Positions 27,032 to 36,739 of a stretch of DNA of 64,000 bases are shown in pieces. The stretch's first letter is position 1; each line of letters starts with the position of its first letter. A program made the position numbers and the translations under genes. Under the pieces are notes generated by a model. That model was not told the DNA's origin and ran no database searches. It saw only the letters and a program-made list of their open reading frames with translations. The stretch is taken from positions 2,790,001-2,854,000 of the forward strand of contig NZ_CP121194.1 of the NCBI RefSeq assembly GCF_039993895.1, read 5' to 3'. Source of the stretch: Edaphobacter paludis. GTDB lineage: Bacteria > Acidobacteriota > Terriglobia > Terriglobales > Acidobacteriaceae.

Positions 27032-29365
27032 CTAGCTCCCTCCAGATGCTGCAACGCCTGCATCTGCCGGAGACATCGAAGGCGGAGCTTCTTCAGGAGC
27101 ACTGCCCCACGCCTTGTTGGGCTTGTCTCCCATCTCGAGTACAAGACTGCCACCGTTCGCAATCGCTGCATGCGTGAACCATGGCTTGTCCAGTTTTGTT
27201 CCATTCAACTGCGCGGACTGAATGTATTTGTTCTGCGCGGAAACGTGATTTGCGATGATCGTGAACTCCTTGCCATTCGCCATCCGAATCGAAATCTTCG
27301 CAAAAATTGGGCTGCCAATCTCGTATACCGGACTGCCTGGGCATACCGGATAGAATCCCATTGCACTCAGCACATACCACGACGAGGTCTCACCACCATC
27401 CTCGTCTCCCGGAATACCGAGCGGCCCGTCTCCATACCAAATGTCCATCAGTTGGCGCACGCGCCGTTGCGTCTTCCACGGCTGCCCGGAGAAGTCATAC
27501 AGATACGGAATATGAAAGCTGGGCTCGTTGCCCTGCGCATAAAGCCCGACCAAGCCAGTTGAATCGGGAAACTGGCTAAGGTATTGGTACTTCGATGTTC
27601 CATACTGTTCTACAAAGAGTTGGTCCAGCTTGGAGTTGAAGCTGTCTCGCCCTCCCATCAACTGAATCAGACCGGCAACGTCGTGCTGCACGTGAAACGT
27701 ATAGGTCCAGGAGTTCATCTCGGTGAAATAATCTCTTCCTCCCTGGCCTCCTCCAAGCTTCGGATCGAAGTGAGCCACCCATCGCCCATCCGCACTCTTT
27801 GGAGCCATGAAGTCGATCTTTGAATCGAACACATTGCGGTAGTTGTGCGCTAGCTTCATGAAGTAGAGATAATCGTCCTGCTTACCAAGAGCCTTCGCAA
27901 GCTGGGCCGTGCACCAGTCGTCATAGCTCGTCTCAAGTGTCACTGAGACTGCCTGACGCCGCTCTCCCGTAACCTGCGGAACCGTCTCAATCTCTCCCGC
28001 AGCCAGCGCTGGAAAAAATCCCTTATCGAAATACACATGATCGAGGGTCGTTAGCGGACCGCGTTTCCAAGGCAGCATCGTCGCCTGTGTCTCATTCTTC
28101 CGAATTGCCTGATACGCCTCTTCAACGTCGAAATTGCGGTAGCCCTTCAAGTACGCATCGAGAATATAGGCCGCCGCATGATGCCCGATCATCACTGCCT
28201 GTTCACCCGCCGCCGAAGGAAACGATGGCAGCCATCCACTCTGCTCATACATTCGCAGGTAAGAGCGAATCATGTCCTCCTGCCGCGGGGCCTCCAGAAG
28301 TAGCTGCAACGGATGCAACGAGCGATAGGTATCCCACAGCCCATCGTCTACATAGAAATCATGCCCATTGCTCTCATGAACCTTATGATCGTACCCGCTG
28401 AAATATTTGCCATCCTCCGTAATATCCGTCATGCGGCCCAGGGAGCGGTACAGCGCCGTATAAAAGATCGTGCGTTGCTGCTCGCTCCCACCATCGATCT
28501 CTACCGCGCCAAGCCTCTTGTTCCATAGCTCTCTCGTCTGCTCCTTCACCTGCTCGAAGCTTCGCCCCGCCATCTCCCTTTTAAGATTCTTTTGTGCCTG
28601 CTCCGTGCTGATATAGGAGAGTCCAACGCGGACCTCGATCCCATCTCCTCCTGCTCCTGGCTCCTCTGCAACGAATCCGATGTGATCCCCAGTCTGGGTT
28701 CCAATCTGCGACAGCGCATCTTTCTGCCAGGTCTGGTAATGACGAAAAGGCTTGGAAAATTCTGCGTAAAAATATTCCCTCGTCTCACCATCCTTCGCCG
28801 ACAATTGGGCGACAGTACCACCCACCTTCTCGCTGCCTTCCACCGCAGAGTCACCGACGATCTTCAACTCAGCTCCGTCCTCCATACTCAAGACCAGGTG
28901 AGCAGGAGAACCTGCAGGCAGTACAAACCTGTAATATGCTGCCGTCTGAGTAGCCGTAACTTCTGCCTTAATACCCCAACTTTGCAGATCGGCTGCATAA
29001 TAGTACGGCGTCGTTGTCTCGAAATCGTGGTCGAAGGTCGAAGCGTAGTCCTTCGGCTGCGTGCTCAGCTTACCTGTCGAGATCATCAGCATCGCCGGTC
29101 CCGCCGGAAATCCATAGATCTTGTCCGCCAGATAGCGGTCGGTGATCCCGGGCGTAGTGATTGGCGCGATACGCGCCATCCCATGGGGTGTCTGAACATA
29201 GGGAACAGTCGCTGTCAACAGTTGACCGATGCCGCCGATGTTGGGCGAAACGTAGTCCACCGGCTCCATCCGCTTCGCCGTTGCGTTGGCTGTTGCATTC
29301 CCCAAAAGACCCAGCAGCAACGCTGCCCATATCCATGATGCTGTTATTCCGCGCTGTACTGGCAT
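27032..29365 (-). CDS. Secreted GH92 alpha-1,2-mannosidase
   Basis: This 777-residue glycoside hydrolase family 92 enzyme is calcium-dependent and usually trims alpha-mannosyl residues from glycans. The ATG at 29365 has GGAG three bases upstream and is followed by an Ala/Leu signal sequence. The N-terminal beta-sandwich includes DYVSPNIGGIGQ and TVPYVQTPHGMARIAPI. The catalytic (alpha/alpha)6 barrel includes VDDGLWDTYRSLHPLQLLL and DEDGGETSSWYVLSAMGFYPV. The latter block carries the conserved aspartate/glutamate cluster. The frame continues upstream to 29419 without a ribosome site. It lies convergent with the MBL gene and directly beside the RES-Xre pair. Confidence 0.93.
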   Translation of the reverse strand: MPVQRGITASWIWAALLLGLLGNATANATAKRMEPVDYVSPNIGGIGQLLTATVPYVQTPHGMARIAPITTPGITDRYLADKIYGFPAGPAMLMISTGKLSTQPKDYASTFDHDFETTTPYYYAADLQSWGIKAEVTATQTAAYYRFVLPAGSPAHLVLSMEDGAELKIVGDSAVEGSEKVGGTVAQLSAKDGETREYFYAEFSKPFRHYQTWQKDALSQIGTQTGDHIGFVAEEPGAGGDGIEVRVGLSYISTEQAQKNLKREMAGRSFEQVKEQTRELWNKRLGAVEIDGGSEQQRTIFYTALYRSLGRMTDITEDGKYFSGYDHKVHESNGHDFYVDDGLWDTYRSLHPLQLLLEAPRQEDMIRSYLRMYEQSGWLPSFPSAAGEQAVMIGHHAAAYILDAYLKGYRNFDVEEAYQAIRKNETQATMLPWKRGPLTTLDHVYFDKGFFPALAAGEIETVPQVTGERRQAVSVTLETSYDDWCTAQLAKALGKQDDYLYFMKLAHNYRNVFDSKIDFMAPKSADGRWVAHFDPKLGGGQGGRDYFTEMNSWTYTFHVQHDVAGLIQLMGGRDSFNSKLDQLFVEQYGTSKYQYLSQFPDSTGLVGLYAQGNEPSFHIPYLYDFSGQPWKTQRRVRQLMDIWYGDGPLGIPGDEDGGETSSWYVLSAMGFYPVCPGSPVYEIGSPIFAKISIRMANGKEFTIIANHVSAQNKYIQSAQLNGTKLDKPWFTHAAIANGGSLVLEMGDKPNKAWGSAPEEAPPSMSPADAGVAASGGS

Positions 29366-29425
29366 AGCTCTCCGGTCTTCTCTCTTAACATTACGCAAAG
29401 GGCAACAAAGACTTGCCATCGTCGT

Positions 29426-30139
29426 CTACATATTGAGTGGTACTTCACGAATATCACTGTCTGCAAACTCTCTTCCCGCCAGCAACCGCAACTCAAGCCG
29501 GGCAGCCTGACGCACGTTATAGACGAGCGTCGGCCTGAAGCAGACGATGCAGGTACCACCCTTCTTCCTTACACTCGGATAAACAATCCCATTCGATTGT
29601 TGCCCCAGGAGCACCACGGCAAGCTGTTGAGAATCGGCATAACAATCAGGAATTGGTCCCGCCTTCAGAAATCTTCGATACTGCGGCTTGGACGCACGAA
29701 GATCTTGTAACGGGGTTGTGAAGTCCGCGAGATAATCGTCGAACGTGGAGACCTCTTCCTCATTCCAATCCACTTCCTCTAGCTGTCTAAGTTTGTGAAA
29801 CGCGACCTCTGCAATCGAAGTCTCTCTCTCCACGGCACAATACCAGGCCCCGCGCTCGCTGTTATTGAACCGCCCTCCCATCGGCCCGGCATGGGTGAAC
29901 GCAGCATTGACGATATGAGCGTAGCGCACGCCGTAGACCAACTCATGGACACTGATGCCCGGCAGCAGGCCCTCCTCGCCGAGCAGACGGTCGTTCGTAG
30001 CTCCATCCAGTTCCATCAGATCGCTGAGACTGGACTCATCTTCCGCAAGTCGCGACAGCACCGTGCCGCTCGCGCTGTACTTCGACGGAATGAGGCGATG
30101 CGTATCTTCAAGCTGAATTTCGGCAACTGCCGGAATCAT
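29426..30139 (-). CDS. RES-domain toxin
   Basis: This 237-residue RES-family protein is the probable toxin of a toxin-antitoxin pair. The RES domain contains GGRFNNSERGAWYCAVERETSIAEV, given here as GGRFNNSERG and AWYCAVERETSIAEV, with the conserved Arg and Glu. The Ser is in NGIVYPSVR. Characterised RES toxins deplete NAD+. The ATG at 30139 overlaps the antitoxin stop (ATGA). The frame is open to 30448 inside the antitoxin gene, but that part is its shadow. Antitoxin-first order is the norm for RES-Xre modules. Confidence 0.88.
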   Translation of the reverse strand: MIPAVAEIQLEDTHRLIPSKYSASGTVLSRLAEDESSLSDLMELDGATNDRLLGEEGLLPGISVHELVYGVRYAHIVNAAFTHAGPMGGRFNNSERGAWYCAVERETSIAEVAFHKLRQLEEVDWNEEEVSTFDDYLADFTTPLQDLRASKPQYRRFLKAGPIPDCYADSQQLAVVLLGQQSNGIVYPSVRKKGGTCIVCFRPTLVYNVRQAARLELRLLAGREFADSDIREVPLNM

Positions 30140-30579
30140 TGCCCACCACGACGCGCATCGAGCAGTTGACGTACATGCAGCATCCCCGGTAGCCCTCGCT
30201 GGATCATGTATGCCAACGGCGTCATTCCGCGGAACATGGAATTGCGATTCGGGAGTTTTATCCACGCATCTGCCAGCGACTTGCTGTAAAGGATATTCAA
30301 GGCCTTGAATATCCCAACCAGAAGCGAGATGCGTGTAAGCGTGTCCTGATCGAGCGTCCGGTGTTTCGGCTCTTTTTTGAATCCATAGTAAGAGCCTGAG
30401 GAGAGTCCTCCCAGCAGCTGCCGTGCTTCTGTATCTTTGATTCCCCACTTCTCCATGATTCGCAGAAAGCCCTTGATTGCGGCCGGGCTGAGGCGTTCAC
30501 GCGTCGGAAGATTGGAGAGGTCTGGAGAAACATCGAATGCATATCCGGCGATGTGAGGAATGACGAGAGCGGCTGCCAT
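30136..30579 (-). CDS. Xre/MbcA/ParS-type antitoxin of the RES toxin
   Basis: This 147-residue helical protein has an N-terminal HTH-like Xre-type region (LSPAAIKGFLRIMEKWGIKD, ARQLLGGLSSGSYYGFKK) and a C-terminal MbcA/ParS toxin-binding domain (ISLLVGIFKALNILYS, AWIKLPNRNSMFRGMTPLAYM). It should bind and silence the RES toxin and repress its own promoter. TTGGAGG lies 6 bases upstream of the ATG at 30579, while an upstream ATG (30603) lacks one. An AT-rich gap separates it from the SpoIIE gene. Confidence 0.88.
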   Translation of the reverse strand: MAAALVIPHIAGYAFDVSPDLSNLPTRERLSPAAIKGFLRIMEKWGIKDTEARQLLGGLSSGSYYGFKKEPKHRTLDQDTLTRISLLVGIFKALNILYSKSLADAWIKLPNRNSMFRGMTPLAYMIQRGLPGMLHVRQLLDARRGGQ

Positions 30580-30636
30580 AGTTGGCCTCCAATATTGAGT
30601 CAATAGTTCATCATATTTGATGAATTATTGCAATCC

Positions 30637-32820
30637 CTAAGTCTGCCTGGCAAGCACCAGCGTAATGTCGTCGGGCTGCTCTTCCGCTCCGATCCAGGCA
30701 TCGAGAGCCTGCATCACCTTCATAGAGATCACGTGCAAAGGCTCATCGCGATACCGGTTCACCACATCGACCAGCCGGGCCTCTCCAAACTCCCCAAAGT
30801 CATTTTCCGGCTCTGTCACACCATCGGAGTAAGCCACCAAGATGTCGCCTGGCCGCATCTGGAAGCGGTCTTCGTCATAGTGCATCCCGTCCATCAGACC
30901 CACAACCGTTCCTCCCTGATCCAACCGGCGAATCGTTCCATCGCGCCCCAGCACCAGGGGAGGCAATTGTCCCGCATTCGAGTAGGTCAGCATGGCGGAA
31001 GCAGCATCATAGTGCGCCAAAAATAACGTCGCGTACTTCTCCGGCTGCGTACTGCGGTAGAGATGACGGTTCAGCAACGAGAGAATGCGCCCGGGTGACT
31101 CGAACAACTCATCATGATCTCCTCCCCGCTCTTCCCGGCTCGCCATCAGACCCTCCAGTGTCGTCTCGCTGTATACCAGCTCCTCGCTCGCAAACCGGTA
31201 GGCCCGCACCGCAGAGTGCAATGTCGCCATCAAAAGCGCCGCCGAAATCCCCTTCCCACTGATATCCCCAATCGCAATGCCCACCCCCGTCTCTCGCCGC
31301 GACGGAACACCCTCGTTCGCCTCTTCATGGAAGACCAAAAAGTCATAGTAGTCACCGCTCACCGAACGCGCCGGACGGCAGACCCCGTGCAGTTCGAGGT
31401 TCGCCATATTCGATATATGGTGCGGAAACAGGTTTGCCTGAACCTCTTGCGCGATGGAGATCTCGCTCTGCAGGCGCTCTTTCTCCTTTTGCTCCGCCAG
31501 CAGCCGCTGCAGCGAACCTGTCATCGTGTTGAAGGAGCGGCTCAACTCCGCAAGCTGGTCGTTCCGGCTTACACCAATCCGATGGTTCAACTCGCCGCGG
31601 TCTACCGCATGCGTCGCCTCATACAAATCCGTGACCGAGGCCGTAATCGTCCGACTCAGCCGAATCGCCATGTACAGCGCCAGCAGTTCAATCAGCGCAA
31701 ATACCACGCACAGGACAATCAATCCAAGTCGAATCCCGCTCGTAATCACTCCACCGAGCGAACCACCAAAAAGCTGTCGATACAGTAGCGCCGGCCGCGA
31801 ATCCACCTCAATCAAAATGCTGTCACGGTCTCCCGAACCCCAGTCCGTCATCGACATCGTCGACATAAAACGCACGCGAACGTCAGCCAGGTTCATTGCA
31901 CTCGGCTCACTGCCCCCTACAATCCCACTGGCACTTTTTGATCTACGTCCCGTTCCTACGGCAGGCTTGGCGGAGGACCCTGTTTTTTCGGCAGCGACAT
32001 CCCTTCGCTCCTCCGCAAGACTGCCCACGCTCTCCGGAAACAGCACGGCCCTTCCCAACCCATCTGCAATCAAGTTCATCAGCGCGCCATCCACTGGCGT
32101 GCTGTTCACCAGGCTGAACATTCGGCCGTCGCCCAGCCGTCGCTGATGAACAACTACGAGATACAATTCCCCACCATCGAGCACAAGGTCCTGAAATTCT
32201 GAGGTCTTCAGCTCCGCCGCCCAAGGGGGCAATCCTAGCGGAGTCTTCCCAGCAACAGGATCTAACGCAATCGGCGCTCCATTGATATACGCCTTCGTCG
32301 CTGGATGAAGTCGCATTCTTGAGGCATCCAAGCGATTCGTCGTGCCGCCCCGCTCCTCCATCTCCTCCACCGACGGCTTGCCGCCCAACGCCTCAGCAAT
32401 CAGGTCTGTGCGATGCGCATTCGCCCCCGACATCTGGCCCAGTTCGGCCTGCAGTCGCGAGTCCACTAGATGAATCGCAAACTGTCCCGCCGCTATATAC
32501 GCTGTAATCGTCACAAGCGTTACGAACAGTACTACCGGGGCAAGCCCGATCAGCAGGTAGGTCAGCACCAGCTTGTTCCGCAGGCTCCACAGCATTCGAC
32601 GGCGCACCAACTGCACAGCCAGTGGAACGGCTACAGCTACGAGTGCCACTCCAACAAAAATCTCCGTGACATTAAAAAACGTTCCCCACCCGCCCGGCAG
32701 CAACCGCAAGGCAAGCAGCACGCAGAACCACAACGCAAGCCATAGCGCAGCTCCCGGCAATCCAGTGGGAAGCCGCTTCGCCCATCCTTGCACGCGAGCT
32801 CTCAGCGTATCCTGCGTCAC
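30637..32820 (-). CDS. Membrane SpoIIE/PP2C-type serine phosphatase with HAMP domain
   Basis: This 727-residue signal protein begins with three to four membrane helices, including KLVLTYLLIGLAPVVLF. It continues with a periplasmic sensor region (~100-350), a further helix, then a HAMP linker (IRLSRTITASVTDLYEATHAVD) and coiled coil. The C-terminal phosphatase domain carries SGDYYDFLVF and IAIGDISGKGISAALLMATL. Aspartates GDxYD and GD hold the metals. It probably dephosphorylates an anti-sigma-antagonist-like partner in the way of RsbU. It begins with GTG at 32820, overlapping the YihY stop (GTGA), rather than at the upstream 33129 ATG that lies inside YihY. No STAS partner is nearby. Confidence 0.88.
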   Translation of the reverse strand: MTQDTLRARVQGWAKRLPTGLPGAALWLALWFCVLLALRLLPGGWGTFFNVTEIFVGVALVAVAVPLAVQLVRRRMLWSLRNKLVLTYLLIGLAPVVLFVTLVTITAYIAAGQFAIHLVDSRLQAELGQMSGANAHRTDLIAEALGGKPSVEEMEERGGTTNRLDASRMRLHPATKAYINGAPIALDPVAGKTPLGLPPWAAELKTSEFQDLVLDGGELYLVVVHQRRLGDGRMFSLVNSTPVDGALMNLIADGLGRAVLFPESVGSLAEERRDVAAEKTGSSAKPAVGTGRRSKSASGIVGGSEPSAMNLADVRVRFMSTMSMTDWGSGDRDSILIEVDSRPALLYRQLFGGSLGGVITSGIRLGLIVLCVVFALIELLALYMAIRLSRTITASVTDLYEATHAVDRGELNHRIGVSRNDQLAELSRSFNTMTGSLQRLLAEQKEKERLQSEISIAQEVQANLFPHHISNMANLELHGVCRPARSVSGDYYDFLVFHEEANEGVPSRRETGVGIAIGDISGKGISAALLMATLHSAVRAYRFASEELVYSETTLEGLMASREERGGDHDELFESPGRILSLLNRHLYRSTQPEKYATLFLAHYDAASAMLTYSNAGQLPPLVLGRDGTIRRLDQGGTVVGLMDGMHYDEDRFQMRPGDILVAYSDGVTEPENDFGEFGEARLVDVVNRYRDEPLHVISMKVMQALDAWIGAEEQPDDITLVLARQT

Positions 32821-33776
32821 CCCTTTTCCCCTCGCTCTTCTTGCCGGGCCAGCCGGAGCGTATATCGCGTTGCTGAAAAATGCGCTCCCGCCAGCAGCAG
32901 TAGTCCCGACAGAAATGCCCACATCATCAACCCGACAGAGATGTAAAAAGGTCCGTACACCGATTGAAAATCCAGCCACGGGAGCGCCTGCACATACAGA
33001 TGTTTTGCGCCCTCCCAAAGCAGTCCCGTCACAATCGCCGTAGGAAGAACAGCCAGCGCCGGAACCTTCCTGTTTGGAAGCACCCAGTAGATCAGGAAGA
33101 ACAACAGAATACTTGCGAAAGCTGCGCAAATCTTCATAAAGCTGAACGAAACAAAATTGAACACACGATTGTGAGTATGGCCAAAGAAGACCAACTCGAG
33201 TACCGAACTCTGCGCCGTCGTAAATGCAATTGACACCATCGCCAGCACCGCAACTCCAAACGCTAACCCGGCGGATACTGCCTGGTTACGCAAATAACTT
33301 CGGTTTTGCTTTACGCCCCAGACATTATTCAGCGCTACTTCCAGCGGCAGAAACACGCCCGTAGATGTAATCAGCAGCATCACCAGCGAAAAAACCTCCG
33401 TCCGTTTGTGCGGATGCGCCAGCAGCTGCATATTGCGCATCACAAAATCCTGTCCCGTCGGCAGAAAGCTCTTCATCATTTCGCCAACCACGGTCTCCAT
33501 CGACCGGGAATGAAAGATCCTTCGCGAAACTGTCAGCAGCAGCACAATAAACGGAAACAGAGAAAGAATCGCATTGGCTGCCACGCTGAACGCATAGGTA
33601 TGCACCTCGGTTTGCGTAAGGTAGCGCAACAGCGCAACGATCGGCGCCCAGAAGCCGCTCTTCGCGACGACTGGCTGCACCTCTTCCATAGGCTTCGGCG
33701 GCAGATCAGGCTTCTCCGGCTCTGTCGTAGCAGGTGGCTCAGGTGGAACGGTTTTATCGGGTACGCGAGGGGCCAT
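32817..33776 (-). CDS. YihY/BrkB-family inner-membrane protein
   Basis: This 319-residue protein has a proline- and glutamate-rich N-terminal tail (VPPEPPATTEPEKPDLPPKP) followed by about six membrane helices of the YihY/BrkB fold. YAFSVAANAILSLFPFIVLLL, VFLPLEVALNNVWG, IYWVLPNRKVP and YGPFYISVGLMMWAF are typical. The family's role is not established; some members were wrongly called ribonuclease BN. The ATG at 33776 is chosen because the upstream 28 residues are not family-like. It is coupled to the phosphatase gene by a GTGA overlap, so a joint envelope or signalling role is plausible. Confidence 0.85.
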   Translation of the reverse strand: MAPRVPDKTVPPEPPATTEPEKPDLPPKPMEEVQPVVAKSGFWAPIVALLRYLTQTEVHTYAFSVAANAILSLFPFIVLLLTVSRRIFHSRSMETVVGEMMKSFLPTGQDFVMRNMQLLAHPHKRTEVFSLVMLLITSTGVFLPLEVALNNVWGVKQNRSYLRNQAVSAGLAFGVAVLAMVSIAFTTAQSSVLELVFFGHTHNRVFNFVSFSFMKICAAFASILLFFLIYWVLPNRKVPALAVLPTAIVTGLLWEGAKHLYVQALPWLDFQSVYGPFYISVGLMMWAFLSGLLLLAGAHFSATRYTLRLARQEERGEKG

Positions 33777-33901
33777 GGCAAAGTTGCAGCAGACGAGAAA
33801 ACCGTCGCCGTCGCATTCGATGCTAGCAGAGGCGCTCACGACTAAGCGCTTACCCAAATATCGGATGCGCTATGTCATCTCCCACCAACGTCCATTGATC
33901 T

Positions 33902-35041
33902 TTACCGTCCGTCCCCTTCCGCAACCCCGCGAATCCGTTCCAACGCCCACAGGGCGCTCTCCGCCAAAACCTCATCCTCCCCTGTACTCCATGTCTCCAA
34001 TTGCGGAACGAAACGCGGTTCGCCGCTATTCCCCATAGCAATGGCCACATTCCTCTGTAGCCGCTTCTTCCGCGTCCGCTCAATCGGGGAGCCCTTGAAC
34101 CATCGCCGAAACTCTGTCGCATCCATTCCCGCCAGCCACTCCAGCGCCGGATTCACCAGCTCCGGACGGGTGAGCATGCCTTCGGTTCGGGCCACAGGTG
34201 CCTTCCTGTTCCAGGGACATACGTCCTGGCAGATATCGCACCCAAACACCTGCCGCCCCATCGCCTCGCGAAATTCCTCCGCAATCGATCCCTTCTTTTC
34301 AATCGTCAGATAAGCAATACACCGCGAAGCATCCATCTCTCTAGGCTCAACCAGCGCATCAGTAGGACAAGCGTCGATACACCGCGTACAACTTCCACAA
34401 CGGTCTGCGGCCACCTGTAACTCCTCACCTGCCGCCACCTCCAGCGAAGTTACGATCACACCCAATAGCAGCCACGACCCCAATCGCTGATTCAGCACAC
34501 ATGCATTTTTGCCGATCCAACCGACTCCGGCCTTGGCCGCCGCAGCCCGCTCGACCAGCGGCCCCGTGTCCACGTAGCATTTTGTCTCGCACCCATACCG
34601 TTCATGGAGCGCTGCCTCCACCCGCCGTAACCTTCCCAGCATCTCATCGTGATAATCCGAAGGAACCAGATCTTCGCCCCCCTCGGGCCGCCGCCCGCTC
34701 CACGCATACCGCGCAATCCAACCGGTTCCCTCCCCTGCCGGCTGAATCGAGAGTGGCCCATCGCCGTTGTAATTCACGGCACATACCACCACTGACCGCG
34801 CCCACGGCATCGCCACCTCGACTCCGCTGCGCAGCAACACCCCATGTTCATTTCTGCGCTTCAGATAGTCCATCTCGCCTGCCCGACCCGCCTCTACCCA
34901 ATCGGCAAACCGTTCGGCATCTACCCTGCCCGGATCACTCTCAGTTCCATACACAGGCGCGACCCCAGCCGTATCAAACCCGGCTTCGGCTGCACGCTCC
35001 CGAATCCACTCCTGCCACTGCCCGATCCACAAGCCAGCCAC
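33902..35041 (-). CDS. queG: Epoxyqueuosine reductase
   Basis: This 379-residue cobalamin-dependent enzyme carries out the last step of queuosine synthesis in tRNA. Two ferredoxin-like 4Fe-4S clusters are formed by CGSCTRCIDACPT and CDICQDVCPW. The N-terminal DUF1730 part (VVVCAVNYNGDG, KCYVDTGPLVERAAA, GWIGKNACVLN) and C-terminal HEAT-like repeat are present. The start is the ATG at 35041. It is convergent with no close partner; other queuosine genes are absent from the window. Length and motifs match the family well. Confidence 0.96.
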   Translation of the reverse strand: MAGLWIGQWQEWIRERAAEAGFDTAGVAPVYGTESDPGRVDAERFADWVEAGRAGEMDYLKRRNEHGVLLRSGVEVAMPWARSVVVCAVNYNGDGPLSIQPAGEGTGWIARYAWSGRRPEGGEDLVPSDYHDEMLGRLRRVEAALHERYGCETKCYVDTGPLVERAAAAKAGVGWIGKNACVLNQRLGSWLLLGVIVTSLEVAAGEELQVAADRCGSCTRCIDACPTDALVEPREMDASRCIAYLTIEKKGSIAEEFREAMGRQVFGCDICQDVCPWNRKAPVARTEGMLTRPELVNPALEWLAGMDATEFRRWFKGSPIERTRKKRLQRNVAIAMGNSGEPRFVPQLETWSTGEDEVLAESALWALERIRGVAEGDGR

Positions 35042-35137
35042 ACCGCCCCCGCGACCCCACCTCTACTCATTACATTCTCGCAAGGCACAGCAACGCAAGC
35101 CGCCCGCCATCACAGGCAGCGAATCAAATCCATGTCT

Positions 35138-36328
35138 TCAAAGTTTCCCAAGAAATGCACCCACACCCCGCGCACTAACGCGCACCTCGTCTCTCCCATG
35201 CATCAGCACAATTTCATCTGCTTCTGCGCGCACATCCTCAATCTCCTGCCAACCCTGCGGAATGGCGGCCACAAACAGCAGCCACGGAGCGCGCAACGTC
35301 TCATTGGCCCCAATCCTGCGTGACGTAGGCCTCCCAAACAATGGACCGCGCTCATCGACGGCCTCATTTCCCAGTGGCAGCGGCGTCGTGCCAAACTCCA
35401 TTCCGCGTGCCTGCACGTGGCCGTTCCAGGGTGGATCGTGGCGTGCCTGATTCTCCTCCCATATCGCAAGCCAGGGAAAATCTTCCACACGAAACAGATA
35501 GCCCACCGCCAATCCAATCTCCGCATGACAAACTGCGACAAACCCATGCTCGCGCCCTGCCTTCTGCTGCGTTGTCGCTATAAAGCCCGCTCTAGCCTGG
35601 ACAAACAGCTCGCGTAGATCTACCTTCTCGCCATGGGCACCCGGCGCATACGGCCATGTAAACGCTCCATCGCGCGCCAGTAGATTGCGACCGTCATAGT
35701 CGGCGGGCGATGTGATCCCATTATGTACCGAGGCAGTTGCTCGACCTCCGCCCTTGACACTGGATGGAACACCGAACGTCGCATGTTGTACCCAATGAAG
35801 CGGTCGCTCGGTATCCCGCATATTCGACACGCGTTCATCGACGCGTAAAACGCTCTCCCCCTCAGGCAGCGAAAACTGCCGCTCCACGCGCAATCCCGCG
35901 GCGGGCAATTCCGCAGTGGCCAAAACCCTGTTCGCGTCCTGCGTCGTGATTGCCCACATCACATTCGGCGCTTCGCCATGAAGCGAAACCCCGGCTGCCG
36001 CATCCGCTTTGCTGGCAGCTCCAAATCCATCAAGGCAGAGCGCATGCCCCGTATACGACGCGAGATATCTTCCTGCCTCCTCGTCCCCGAATCCTTCCGC
36101 GATCACCGCATGAGCAGGCGAACCGGGATCGGCTGTCTCCCAAGGCGTCTCCCAAAGCAAATTATCCTGCGAGGGCCCATTCCCCTCGACAAATCCCCAC
36201 CAGGCAAGATGCCCTCCGCCCGGCAACAACTTTACCTCGACCAAGCCATTCGTCAGAGTAACCGCAGCCCGGCCATGCCAGTCTGGGGCCATCGGTGAAC
36301 CGCTTTCGTGCATAGCTTTCATATTCAT
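35138..36328 (-). CDS. Galactose-mutarotase-like (aldose 1-epimerase superfamily) protein
   Basis: This 396-residue protein has the beta-sandwich pattern of the galactose mutarotase superfamily. Readable segments are VEVKLLPGGGHLAWWGFVE, VDERVSNMRDTERPLHWVQHATFG (split as VDERVSNMRDT and PLHWVQHATFG) and WLAIWEENQARHDPP. The family's histidine is in HWVQH. It may convert sugar anomers or be a related lectin-like carbohydrate protein. The reaction is not proven. The frame is open to 36409, and several ATGs cluster at 36328-36292. I take 36328; no strong ribosome site decides it. It is divergent from the TonB receptor. Confidence 0.65.
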   Translation of the reverse strand: MNMKAMHESGSPMAPDWHGRAAVTLTNGLVEVKLLPGGGHLAWWGFVEGNGPSQDNLLWETPWETADPGSPAHAVIAEGFGDEEAGRYLASYTGHALCLDGFGAASKADAAAGVSLHGEAPNVMWAITTQDANRVLATAELPAAGLRVERQFSLPEGESVLRVDERVSNMRDTERPLHWVQHATFGVPSSVKGGGRATASVHNGITSPADYDGRNLLARDGAFTWPYAPGAHGEKVDLRELFVQARAGFIATTQQKAGREHGFVAVCHAEIGLAVGYLFRVEDFPWLAIWEENQARHDPPWNGHVQARGMEFGTTPLPLGNEAVDERGPLFGRPTSRRIGANETLRAPWLLFVAAIPQGWQEIEDVRAEADEIVLMHGRDEVRVSARGVGAFLGKL

Positions 36329-36739
36329 TAGTCGGACGCTCCCAAACCACTCTCCAAAAAGATTCCAAGTCTCACTGCCAAACTCGGGGACACCGCATCG
36401 CCGTAGCACGCAAAATCGCAGATGATCTTAATCCCATCACAACACCGCCATCGCATACTGGCAACTCCTGCCCCTCACCAAGCGATGGATTCGAAAATAA
36501 TCCGATTCACTTATCCCCCAAAGGAGGGATAACAGTTCAGCCCACAATCAATGAAGATATTAGATATCTACGACCTCTGCTTTGACCGCGATGTTCGTAC
36601 CCTTCAGAATTAGTTTAGGGCCCCTATCCGATCTATCAGCCCATTATTCTTAATCAGGATGACCACCCGCATCTTTCTGCTTCGTCTAGCTTCATAAACC
36701 TGTAACAAAAAATATCGTTCTCGATTTGGGAGTTTGTTA
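36329..36739. promoter_or_regulatory. Divergent control region before the complete Oar-like receptor
   Basis: This is a 411-base gap without a gene. A near-palindrome TTATCCCCC-aaa-GGAGGGATAA spans 36511-36532, with one bulged A, and could be an operator for a sugar-responsive repressor. TTGACC at 36582-36587 and CAGAAT at 36605-36610 with 17 bases between give a possible promoter for the receptor. GGGAG seven bases before the ATG at 36740 is the ribosome site. Promoter and operator calls are by inspection only. Confidence 0.35.
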
